Under the pieces are notes generated by a model. The model was not told the DNA's origin and searched no databases. It saw only the letters and a list, made by a program, of their open reading frames with translations. A stretch of DNA of 19,878 bases from DASROJ01 sp035646975 (GTDB lineage Bacteria; Acidobacteriota; Polarisedimenticolia; JACPZX01; DASXTC01), in contig DASROJ010000028.1 of NCBI GenBank assembly GCA_035646975.1, forward strand, positions 1 through 19,878. Direction: 5' to 3'. Of the stretch, positions 7,680 to 14,007 are shown piece by piece. The position numbers were made by a program, and so were the translations under genes. How positions within the stretch are numbered: the first letter of the stretch is position 1; every line of letters starts with the position of its first letter.

Positions 7680-8962
7680 CAGTGAAAGCTCCAGGTCATG
7701 CCCAGCGAATAGTTGGCGCTTCGCACCTCGGGCACGGCGCCTCCGGAGAGGCCCGGCACGCTTTGCCGGTATCGCGTGTAGGAAGCGTTGAGCCCGACAT
7801 CTTTCGTCATCTGGTAGTTCAGCGTCGCCCTTCCATTGAAAGACCGGATGGTCTCGCTCGTGGTCGCCGCCGTGACGACCGTGACCCCTGAAATCCTTTC
7901 CTGGACGTTGTAGGTCGCGGTGAGGTCGGTAGTGAGCTTCGGTGTATAGGTCAGCCGCAGGCTCCCGTACGCGCCCTGGCTCCGGGCGTTGGCGTAGGCG
8001 CCGCCTCCACCCGAGATGTCCCGGGTGTATCCGCCCGCCGCCGCCACCTTCTTGCCGCTCCACCCGATGGAAGAATTCGTGTAGGTCCCTGTCACGTTGG
8101 GCTCATTCGGGTCATCGGGCAGCAGGACGTTGTAGCCCACGTTGAGATTCAGGTTGAAACCCTGCTGGGAGGCATATCCGTAACCGACCGTGGCCACGTG
8201 ACGATCGGAGCCAGGCACGTTCCTCTCGAAGATGTAGACGGCGTACTCATACCCGGCGCTGACGAAGTTGTAGCGACCGACACGCCGCTTCCACTGGAAC
8301 CCCGCTTCGTGGTTCATGCTGTCGATGTAGTCCGAGGAGCTGAACCCCCTGAGAACATACCGGTACGTCCAGTTCAACGTGGTCACGGTGCTCTTCTTGA
8401 ATTCCAGGTCGCCCTTGAAGTTGTTGTTCGTATGACTCGTGCGACGCGTCAGCAGCGCGTTCACGTCCAGGTTGTTCGGATCGAGGTCCTGCTCCGGCGT
8501 GTAATTGAAGTACTCGTCCAGGTCGAGCGAGGTCCTCGGGCTGTACTTGTGCTGCCAGCTCGAGTTCAGGTTGTGGCCCAGCTGATTCAGGGAGCTCTTG
8601 CCGAAGTAGGCGGTGTAGACAGGCGAATAGCTGACATTGAAATCGGTCGTTTCCCACTTCCCGGCCAGGGTCCCCGTCAGCCGCAGCGAGCCATAGCTCT
8701 CGGCCTGCCGCGACACGCTCGTGGTGGACGGATCGAACGTCGGGCTGTTCGGATCGCAGAGCGGATTGTTCGGGTCGAACGTCGTCGGGTTGGCCTTGTC
8801 GCAGACGGCTCGCAGCCGGCCGAGGAACCTCGGGTTGTCCGCGCGCCCGGCGTTGATGCCGATGCCACCGGACAGGTCCCAGACCCCCGTGGCCATCGCG
8901 GAGCCGGCGGCGGCGACCCACAAGCAAAGAACCAGAGTGGAACGAAGCACGCGTCGCGTCAT
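7679..8962 (-). CDS. Outer-membrane beta-barrel protein of the polysaccharide export locus
   Basis: A 427-residue secreted protein, with a signal peptide (MTRRVLRSTLVLCLWVAAAG..., cleavage likely after SAMA near residue 24) and then many alternating hydrophobic/polar beta strands ending in Phe-His (GMTWSFH), as expected of an outer-membrane barrel. The pattern (YNFVSAGYEYAVYIF, LNLNVGYNVLLP, LNYQMTKDVGLNASYTRYR) resembles EpsL/TIGR03016-like barrels of exopolysaccharide loci. Near the N-terminus is a repeated DPN segment (about 59-79) flanked by Cys54 and Cys69, perhaps an extracellular loop with a disulfide. Its gene lies between the export protein and co-polymerase genes, with a 4-base ATGA overlap upstream, so an export-porin role is likely but not proven. 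Confidence 0.82.
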   Translation of the reverse strand: MTRRVLRSTLVLCLWVAAAGSAMATGVWDLSGGIGINAGRADNPRFLGRLRAVCDKANPTTFDPNNPLCDPNSPTFDPSTTSVSRQAESYGSLRLTGTLAGKWETTDFNVSYSPVYTAYFGKSSLNQLGHNLNSSWQHKYSPRTSLDLDEYFNYTPEQDLDPNNLDVNALLTRRTSHTNNNFKGDLEFKKSTVTTLNWTYRYVLRGFSSSDYIDSMNHEAGFQWKRRVGRYNFVSAGYEYAVYIFERNVPGSDRHVATVGYGYASQQGFNLNLNVGYNVLLPDDPNEPNVTGTYTNSSIGWSGKKVAAAGGYTRDISGGGGAYANARSQGAYGSLRLTYTPKLTTDLTATYNVQERISGVTVVTAATTSETIRSFNGRATLNYQMTKDVGLNASYTRYRQSVPGLSGGAVPEVRSANYSLGMTWSFH

Positions 8963-9672
8963 GGCACGATCACCGTATCGCCCGGTTTGAGGAAGATGTT
9001 GTCGGCCGGGCGACTGCCCGACAGGATCTTCTTGTAATTGAACTCGAGGCGCGACTCGCCCGAGCCGTTGTTCCGCAGCACGACGATCTTGGTCCGCTCG
9101 GCAAAAGAGGTGAAACCGCCGGCCAGCGAGATGGCCTGCAGCAGTCGCGTCTTGCTCTTGAGCTGGAGAATGCCCGGTCTGGCAATCTCGCCGACCATGT
9201 AGACCTTCAGACTGTTGACCTGCGTGACGATGACGGAGACCTCGGGGCCGGTGATGTAGGACTTCCACCGCTCCGTCAGGATTTCCTTGAGACGCGAGGG
9301 TGTGAGGCCCACGGCCGAGATGTCGTCGATGAGCGGCAGCGTTATCTTGCCGTCGGGGCGCACGGGGACTTCGCGAGACAGGTCGGGGTTCTTCCAGACC
9401 GCGACGTAGAGAACGTCCTCCACGCCAATGACGTAATCGCCGGCCAGGTCCGATGCCAGTGTGTCATCGGTCACCGCGGGAACGGCCTGCACGTCCTGTT
9501 GGGACGCACGCGCGTCACGGACTTGAGCGGCGGCGATCAGACCGGAAAGGACCAGCAACGCCGCGACGCCGAGTGAACGAACGATCGCGGAAGATCCCCT
9601 CGACGACAGGGACGCGGGGGATGGAGGGGACTTCGAACCGGGGGCCGACACACGACCTCGACTTGAGTGCAC
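8959..9672 (-). CDS. Wza/GumB-type polysaccharide export protein (Poly_export plus SLBB)
   Basis: A 237-residue periplasmic/outer-membrane export protein. The Poly_export domain runs about 78-150 (DYVIGVEDVLYVAVWKNPDL, VRPDGKITLPLI), and a SLBB domain follows about 153-235 (VYMVGEIARPGILQL, LLQAISLAGGFTSFA, LKPGDTVIVP). It would form the channel through which the polymer crosses the outer membrane, working with the Wzz-type protein. The N-terminus has a long charged/Ser-rich n-region and then a hydrophobic stretch (about 33-49) without a cysteine, so no lipobox is visible, unlike Wza. An in-frame TGA lies just upstream of the GTG at 9672, making that the first possible start; a second GTG at 9651 has a GAGG site nearby and is an alternative. 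A strong promoter lies about 40 bases upstream. Confidence 0.92.
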   Translation of the reverse strand: MHSSRGRVSAPGSKSPPSPASLSSRGSSAIVRSLGVAALLVLSGLIAAAQVRDARASQQDVQAVPAVTDDTLASDLAGDYVIGVEDVLYVAVWKNPDLSREVPVRPDGKITLPLIDDISAVGLTPSRLKEILTERWKSYITGPEVSVIVTQVNSLKVYMVGEIARPGILQLKSKTRLLQAISLAGGFTSFAERTKIVVLRNNGSGESRLEFNYKKILSGSRPADNIFLKPGDTVIVP

Positions 9673-9713
9673 TTTTTTTCAGTCTCCCGACGGCTGATGT
9701 GGAATGAACTGAC

Positions 9714-9742
9714 GATATACAGCAGAGTACATCCTGCGTCAA
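9714..9742 (-). promoter_or_regulatory. Sigma70-type promoter for the export operon
   Basis: On the minus strand, TTGACG (9742-9737), a 17-base spacer and TATATC (9719-9714) form a near-consensus promoter. Transcription would begin near 9707, giving a leader of about 36 nucleotides before the GTG at 9672. The upstream sequence (about 9745-9790) is strongly AT-rich in an otherwise GC-rich region, including a run of seven A's, and could act as an UP element. No convincing terminator separates it from the end of the CapD-type gene, so read-through from the upstream promoter is possible too. Confidence 0.75.
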
Positions 9743-9796
9743 GTAAGAATGAACGATTTTGAACAATAGGAACTAAATTTTTTTCTCTGATTCAGC

Positions 9797-10585
9797 CTAG
9801 ATGAAGGCGGCGCGAACAGGCGCCCTCTCGGAAGAGGGGCTGCGTCCGGTGCTCGGCCTGGCAGGACCCTTGAACTCCGGGATCAGATCGCCGAGCGCGC
9901 GTCTGACCACTTCGTCCATTTCGGTGGCCGGTGAGTTCAGCAGCGCGTGCTCCATCATGTTGAGCCGCGGCAGGACTCCGGTGAGTGATGGAACCCCGTT
10001 CTTGAACTTGAGGATCTTGTCGTGAGCGGTGGCCTGCCACTCCTCGCCGAGATGATACAGCTCTTCGTGCAGTTTCTCGCCCGGGCGCAGACCGGTGTAG
10101 ACGATCTCGATGTCATCGCCCGGACGGAACCCTGACAGCTCGATCAGGTTGCGCGCAAGGTCCACGATCTTCACCGGGTGCCCCATGTCGAGCAGGAACA
10201 CTTCGCCGCCCATCCCCATCGAGCCGGCCTGCAGCACGAGATGGACCGCCTCGGTGATGGTCATGAAGTACCGGGTCACCTCGGGATGCGTCACGGTGAC
10301 AGGGCCGCCTTCCGCAATCTGCTTCTTGAACAGCGGGATGACCGAGCCGTCGCTGCCCAGCACGTTGCCGAAACGCACGGAAACGAATCGCGTGGAGCCC
10401 CTCATGTCCTGAAGCACCAGCTCGGCGAGCCTCTTGGTTCCGCCCATCACGCTGATCGGATTGACCGCCTTGTCCGTGGAGATCAGGACGAAGCGCTCGA
10501 CACCCAGCTCCGACGCCTTCTCGGCCACGTTGCGCGTGCCAAACACGTTGTTCTTGAACGATTCCACGGCGTTGAGTTCCATCAT
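9797..10585 (-). CDS. CapD/FlaA1-type nucleotide-sugar dehydratase, C-terminal half (frameshifted gene)
   Basis: C-terminal half of a CapD/WbpM/PglF-type NAD-dependent UDP-sugar 4,6-dehydratase, separated from its N-terminal half by a single-base frameshift. From the first in-frame ATG (10585) it is 262 residues: MMELNAVESFKNNVFGT, then LISTDKAVNPISVMGGTKR (active-site TDK and the Met/Lys that replace YxxxK in this family), VRFGNVLGSDGSVIPLF, YFMTITEAVHLVLQA and GLRPGEKLHEEL. The upstream residues VFHAAAFKHVP expected in the family are split between frames. Its ATG overlaps the TGA that ends the N-terminal half (ATGA), so re-initiation is possible. The gene ends with TAG; no clear terminator follows. 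Confidence 0.85.
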   Translation of the reverse strand: MMELNAVESFKNNVFGTRNVAEKASELGVERFVLISTDKAVNPISVMGGTKRLAELVLQDMRGSTRFVSVRFGNVLGSDGSVIPLFKKQIAEGGPVTVTHPEVTRYFMTITEAVHLVLQAGSMGMGGEVFLLDMGHPVKIVDLARNLIELSGFRPGDDIEIVYTGLRPGEKLHEELYHLGEEWQATAHDKILKFKNGVPSLTGVLPRLNMMEHALLNSPATEMDEVVRRALGDLIPEFKGPARPSTGRSPSSERAPVRAAFI

Positions 10586-11688
10586 CGGAACGTGCTGAAC
10601 GCCGCCGCATGAAATACGATCTGCGGCCTGCAGCTTTCCATCACTTCGCTCAGCCGTGTCTTGTCGAGGATGTCTCCGATGACACAGTCGATGGCGACCG
10701 AGGGGAATCGTTTTCTGAGATCCATCTCGGTGAAGTAGATCGAGTTCTCGTTGCGGTCGAGCACCACGAGCCGCTCCGGGCCGATCTCCGCGACCTGGCG
10801 GGCAAGCTCCCGGCCGATCGATCCGGCCCCGCCGGTGATCAGGACGCGCTTGCCGGAAAGGCTCGAGCTGATGACACCCATCTCGACGTTGACGGCGTCG
10901 CGCCCGAGAAGGTCCTCCAGCTCGACGTTGCGGATCTGGCTCAGGCTCAGCCGCCCTTCGAACAGCTGGCTGACCGGCGGCACCGTCTTGGTGCGGACGC
11001 CGGCGGTCTTGCAGGCCCTGTAGATGGCGGTCAGCTGCCGGCCCGATGCGGAGGGAATGGCGATGATGACCTCGCTGATACGCCTTCGGCGCGCGACCTG
11101 CGGAATGTCGAACGTGCTGCCGAGCACCGGCACGCCGTGAATCCTCACTCCCCATTTGGCCGGGTCATCGTCGATGAAGCCCACCGGGTTGTAGGGCAGC
11201 GAATCGTTTCCGCGAAGCTCCCTGAGGATGATCTCTCCGGCGTCGCCGGCCCCGACGATCAGGACGGGTGTCTTGTTGCGCAGGTTCTTCACCTGCCTCA
11301 TTTCACGGTGAACGCGGGTGAGCAGGCGGATGCCTCCCACCGCGCAGAGCAGAAGAATCGTCTCCAGCACAGTCGTGGAGCGGGGCACTCCTCTGTCGTA
11401 ACCGAGAAAGATGAAGAGCGACATCAGCAGGAGCGTCCGGGCTCCCACGGCATAAAGGATGACTTTCAGGTCGGAGATGCTGGCATACCGCCAGGCGCTT
11501 CGATAAAGACCCATCATGTAGAACACGAAGGGGGTGATCATCAGGTCGAGCAGCAGCCACTGCTCGAAATGAATGAAATCGGCCGGGTAGACCTCGTCGA
11601 ATCGGAGGTAATTGGCTCCCAGGGCGGCCGCGCAAACCGCCACCACGTCCATCCCGACCAGCGCCCACCCTTTTCTGTCCAGGGTCAT
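10582..11688 (-). CDS. CapD/FlaA1-type nucleotide-sugar dehydratase, N-terminal half (frameshifted gene)
   Basis: N-terminal 368 residues of a large membrane-bound SDR dehydratase. Four hydrophobic helices (about 8-27, 44-62, 77-98, 105-124) precede a first Rossmann fold (PVLIVGAGDAGEIILREL, about 144) and a second, catalytic one (GKRVLITGGAGSIGREL, about 281). The frame then runs IVFHAAAF and goes off into STFR and a stop where relatives continue with KHVPMME. Adding one base near 10596 (restoring an AAG Lys codon) rejoins both halves into one 630-residue frame, the usual size of the family. Start is ATG 11688 with a weak site upstream. The product would make a 4-keto-6-deoxy sugar, a plausible substrate for the DegT aminotransferase of this locus. 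Sequencing or assembly error is the simplest explanation for the break. Confidence 0.88.
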   Translation of the reverse strand: MTLDRKGWALVGMDVVAVCAAALGANYLRFDEVYPADFIHFEQWLLLDLMITPFVFYMMGLYRSAWRYASISDLKVILYAVGARTLLLMSLFIFLGYDRGVPRSTTVLETILLLCAVGGIRLLTRVHREMRQVKNLRNKTPVLIVGAGDAGEIILRELRGNDSLPYNPVGFIDDDPAKWGVRIHGVPVLGSTFDIPQVARRRRISEVIIAIPSASGRQLTAIYRACKTAGVRTKTVPPVSQLFEGRLSLSQIRNVELEDLLGRDAVNVEMGVISSSLSGKRVLITGGAGSIGRELARQVAEIGPERLVVLDRNENSIYFTEMDLRKRFPSVAIDCVIGDILDKTRLSEVMESCRPQIVFHAAAFSTFR

Positions 11689-11816
11689 CTTTTTCTCAGT
11701 CCTCGCGTTGCGTGTACGTCCGCCATGCGCTGCCGCAGGTGCGACAGGCGCAGGAAAATCGGCGCCCCGGACCTTCGGGTCGCCCGATGGCTCCCGCCAC
11801 CGCTCGCTCGCTCCAT
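11685..11816 (-). CDS. Candidate 43-codon leader ORF ending on the CapD start
   Basis: A short open frame runs from ATG 11816 to a TGA at 11687-11685 that overlaps the CapD ATG in the same ATGA arrangement used by the genes downstream. The peptide would be arginine-rich (begins MERASGGGSHRATRR, ends ATRGLRKR). There is no good ribosome-binding site, only a GGGG run eight bases upstream, and Arg-rich short frames are common by chance in GC-rich DNA. It may be a translated leader that couples to CapD, or simply noncoding. Confidence 0.2.
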   Translation of the reverse strand: MERASGGGSHRATRRSGAPIFLRLSHLRQRMADVHATRGLRKR

Positions 11817-11861
11817 GGATAAAACCCCGGAATCACGGATAGTTACACTAATTCCGGATCC
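11817..11861 (-). promoter_or_regulatory. Hairpin in the CapD 5' leader
   Basis: In the minus-strand transcript, GGATCCGGAAT (11861-11851) can pair with ATTCCGG (11833-11827) and, across a GGTTTT bulge, with ATCC (11820-11817). The inner stem is seven perfect base pairs around a 17-base loop. It lies about 105 bases after the predicted transcription start and about 130 before the CapD ATG. It could act as an attenuator, a protein-binding site or a pause site; a terminator is less likely because only four T's follow the inner stem. Confidence 0.45.
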
Positions 11862-11972
11862 AGCGGCGGCTCCACCTTAAAGAAGAGCAGCCGCCCATTC
11901 GGGGAATCATTTTTTGGCCGCGGTCGTGGCAGGGCGGGGGGCCGCAGCTAACCTCATTTAGTGGCTGGCATC

Positions 11973-12001
11973 TATATACTTCGAGCCTACCCCTCCGTCA
12001 A
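11973..12001 (-). promoter_or_regulatory. Sigma70-type promoter for the CapD gene
   Basis: On the minus strand, TTGACG (12001-11996), a 17-base spacer and TATATA (11978-11973) make a near-consensus promoter. The start of transcription would be near 11966. Its -35 box and spacer start (TTGACGGAGG) closely resemble those of the export promoter (TTGACGCAGG at 9742), with the same spacer length, suggesting that both respond to the same control. Confidence 0.72.
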
Positions 12002-12163
12002 TGCACAACGGAGTATCATTCCGACGCTCCGACTCCGGTTACGACAGATGTCCCCGAATCGGCCGCCGGATTCAGAACAATCCTACAACCTCGGCGGTGT
12101 AGTCTCAGTGGCGTGATGAGACTCTACGACGGAGTCGGAATTGTTGTCAAGAGATTCGACAGG

Positions 12164-12733
12164 TTATTTCTTTCCCCCGACAACCCAGGTCACCCCGACT
12201 GCCAGGACGTACTCGTCCTGCCCGAGCGTGAAGCTGTCGTGGTGGTTGTACCGGGCTTCGTACCGGACGCCCCAGTTGTCATTGAAGAAGGTGCGAGCGC
12301 CGACGCCCAGAGTGAGGATTGCCGAGGAGTCGAACGCCTCGAAGACACGCATGCCATTCGGGTCGGTGAAGGCCGAGCGCGTCTCCTGGATGACACCGAG
12401 CCCCGCCGAGATGTAGGGCACCGTCTTGGTGTCGCGATCCGTGAAGAGATTGGCGGTGATGATCCCCAGCACCCTGACAAAATCGTCATTGTGCTCGAGG
12501 TGGTCGGTGCTCGTCACGCCGTAGAGCAGCTCGGCCTCGACTTTCGACGAGAAGTTGTAGCCGAACCTCAGCTCCTCACCGTACGAGTTCTTTACTCCCG
12601 AACCCCTGTCGGCATCGATATGCTGGTACATCGCGCCGAACTCCCATGACTTGTCACGATTCTTCGCCTCGGCGTTGGAAACGAAGCCGACGGTGGTGAG
12701 CAGCATCAGCAGACAGAGGTGAGCCTTCCTCAT
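12164..12733 (-). CDS. Small outer-membrane beta-barrel protein (OMP_b-brl type)
   Basis: A 189-residue secreted protein with signal peptide (hydrophobic about 6-18, likely cleavage after NAEA, residue 23) and about eight amphipathic beta strands: SWEFGAMYQHID, EELRFGYNFSS, VEAELLYGVT, VRVLGIITANLF, TVPYISAGLGVI, AILTLGVGARTFF, WGVRYEARYNHHDS and YVLAVGVTWVVG. This is the outer-membrane beta-barrel domain pattern of small OmpA/OmpW-like porins. The function is unknown. A GAGGAG site sits eight bases before the ATG at 12733, and a consensus promoter lies upstream, so it is probably well expressed and transcribed alone. Its relation to the polysaccharide genes is only proximity. Confidence 0.85.
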   Translation of the reverse strand: MRKAHLCLLMLLTTVGFVSNAEAKNRDKSWEFGAMYQHIDADRGSGVKNSYGEELRFGYNFSSKVEAELLYGVTSTDHLEHNDDFVRVLGIITANLFTDRDTKTVPYISAGLGVIQETRSAFTDPNGMRVFEAFDSSAILTLGVGARTFFNDNWGVRYEARYNHHDSFTLGQDEYVLAVGVTWVVGGKK

Positions 12734-12789
12734 CAGAGTGTCTCCTCGTGTACCGGGCGCCGGGCGTGCCGATGGTCGGAAAAGCCCGC

Positions 12790-12817
12790 ATTATATCCGC
12801 CGGATCGTCAATGTCAA
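12790..12817 (-). promoter_or_regulatory. Consensus sigma70 promoter for the small OMP gene
   Basis: On the minus strand, TTGACA (12817-12812), a 16-base spacer and TATAAT (12795-12790) match both hexamers perfectly. Transcription would start near 12783, leaving a leader of about 50 nucleotides that carries the GAGGAG site before ATG 12733. The -35 box lies only a few bases from the divergent aminotransferase promoter element, so the two could influence each other. Confidence 0.85.
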
Positions 12818-12822
12818 CGTGG

Positions 12823-12828
12823 TATAGT
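12823..12828 (+). promoter_or_regulatory. Candidate -10 box for a leaderless aminotransferase transcript
   Basis: TATAGT ends six bases before the aminotransferase ATG at 12835. With usual spacing, transcription would begin at or next to the A of the ATG. There is no ribosome-binding site in front of that ATG and no good -35 box 16-18 bases upstream, both as expected of leaderless genes in some lineages. Confidence 0.4.
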
Positions 12829-12834
12829 CCGGCC

Positions 12835-14007
12835 ATGACGACAGGCTTCAGCCCGCGCTTCTCGCGGCGCATCAGGGATCTCGTCCAGTCCGACATCCGC
12901 CGCATGACACGCGAGTGCGAGAAGGTGGGTGGCATCAACCTCGGCCAGGGAATCTGCGACCAGCCCACCCCGGATGAGATCAAGCAGGCATCGATCGAAG
13001 CCATCCGCTCCGACCGCAACACCTACTCGAAATTCGAAGGAATCGATGATCTTCGCCAGCTCATCGCGGCCAAGATGGCTTCGTACAACGCCATCCCCTG
13101 CGACCCGGCCACGCAGGTCATCGTCACCGTCGGCTCCACGGGCGGTTTCGCCGTGGCGTGCATGGCCCTGCTCGATCCGGACGACGAGGTCGTGGTCTTC
13201 TCGCCTTTCTACTCCTATCACCTCAACATCCTGAAGCTGTGCGGCGCCAGGGCGCGATTCGTCCACATGCGCCCCCCCGGGTGGGAGATCGACCCGGCGG
13301 AGCTCGCGCAGGCTTTCGGCCCGAACACCCGGATGGTGATCGTCAACACGCCTTCGAACCCTTCGGGAAAGGTCTTCACACGTCATGAGCTTCAATCGAT
13401 CGCCGGGCTCTGCCAGAAGTGGGGAGCCATCGCGCTGACCGACGAGATCTACGAATACATCCTCTATGACGGGCACAGGCACGTGAGCCTCGGCTCGATC
13501 CCCGGCATGGAGGATCGAACCGTCACGCTTTCTGGTTTCTCCAAGACCTACAGCATGACCGGATGGCGTCTGGGCTATTCGGTGGCCAGCGCGGAGCTGG
13601 TGGCCCGGATGGGCGTGCTGAACGACCTGCTCTACATCTGCGCTCCGACACCGCTTCAGTACGGCGTGACCGAGGCGTTCCGGCTGCCGCCCGCCTACTA
13701 CGAAGATCTCAAGGGCTCCTACGCGCAGAAACTCGAAGCCCTGTCAGCCGCGTGCAACGCCGCCGGTCTCACCGTGATCAGACCGCAGGGGGCCTATTAC
13801 ATGCTCGCGGATGTCTCAAGTCTGGGATTCGACTCGGACCAGAAAGCCTCGGCGCATCTGCTCGCGAGCGCCGGTGTGACATCGGTCCCTGGTTCCTCGT
13901 TCTACGCGAATCCTGCCGACGGACGAAGCCAGGTCCGCTTCTGTTTCGCGAAAAAGCCGGGCGACCTCGAGGAGGCATGCCGCCGGCTCAGGGCGCTTGC
14001 TCGCTGA
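12835..14007 (+). CDS. Class I/II PLP aminotransferase (aspartate/kynurenine/methionine-type)
   Basis: A 390-residue fold-type I aminotransferase that moves an amino group between an amino acid and a 2-oxo acid. Visible markers are GGINLGQGICDQPTPDEI (32-49), TVGSTGGFAVA (98-107, cofactor phosphate region), VNTPSNPSGKVF (170-181, Asn175), LTDEIYEYILYDG (Asp203, Tyr206), SGFSKTYSMTGWRLGY (Lys237 Schiff-base lysine) and QVRFCFAKK (carboxylate-binding Arg). The substrate cannot be told from sequence; the motifs fit aspartate, kynurenine or glutamine transaminase-like enzymes. ATG 12835 is chosen because the protein family begins near MTTGFSPRFSRRI; an upstream ATG at 12748 would add a non-conserved stretch crossing the divergent promoter. 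Its last 20 bases overlap the 3' end of the opposite-strand gene. Confidence 0.92.
   Translation: MTTGFSPRFSRRIRDLVQSDIRRMTRECEKVGGINLGQGICDQPTPDEIKQASIEAIRSDRNTYSKFEGIDDLRQLIAAKMASYNAIPCDPATQVIVTVGSTGGFAVACMALLDPDDEVVVFSPFYSYHLNILKLCGARARFVHMRPPGWEIDPAELAQAFGPNTRMVIVNTPSNPSGKVFTRHELQSIAGLCQKWGAIALTDEIYEYILYDGHRHVSLGSIPGMEDRTVTLSGFSKTYSMTGWRLGYSVASAELVARMGVLNDLLYICAPTPLQYGVTEAFRLPPAYYEDLKGSYAQKLEALSAACNAAGLTVIRPQGAYYMLADVSSLGFDSDQKASAHLLASAGVTSVPGSSFYANPADGRSQVRFCFAKKPGDLEEACRRLRALAR

Larger units (their letters stand above)
11689..12163. other. 475-base noncoding region: CapD leader and promoter zone
   Basis: No protein gene of normal size is supported here. It holds the CapD promoter (11973-12001), a leader of about 278 nucleotides, a bulged hairpin (11817-11861), a short palindrome GACCTTCGGGTC (11770-11781), and near the OMP gene end an inverted repeat AGTCTC / GAGACT (12101-12106 and 12118-12123) without a T-run. 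A second, weaker minus-strand promoter-like pair, TTGACA (12150-12145) and TAGAGT (12126-12121) spaced 18, lies in the same area. I did not recognise a known riboswitch class. Confidence 0.6.

Noticed and set aside
9780..9800. Terminator after the CapD-type gene
   Set aside because: CTGAATCAG gives only a four-base stem and is followed by A's on the coding strand, not T's.
1..11688. Exosortase/PEP-CTERM type exopolysaccharide locus
   Set aside because: No exosortase, PEP-CTERM protein or PrsK/PrsR regulator is visible; only the general export genes match.
11787..11798. An ops-like (JUMPstart) element in the CapD leader
   Set aside because: GGCGGGAGCCAT matches the E. coli ops sequence at only 8 of 12 positions, which can occur by chance in GC-rich DNA.
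11689..12163. Cyclic-di-GMP or other known riboswitch
   Set aside because: I could not match a conserved core of any known class; a covariance-model search would be needed to exclude it.
12748..12834. Upstream ATG start for the aminotransferase
   Set aside because: It would add 29 non-conserved residues and run across the divergent OMP promoter; family members start near 12835.
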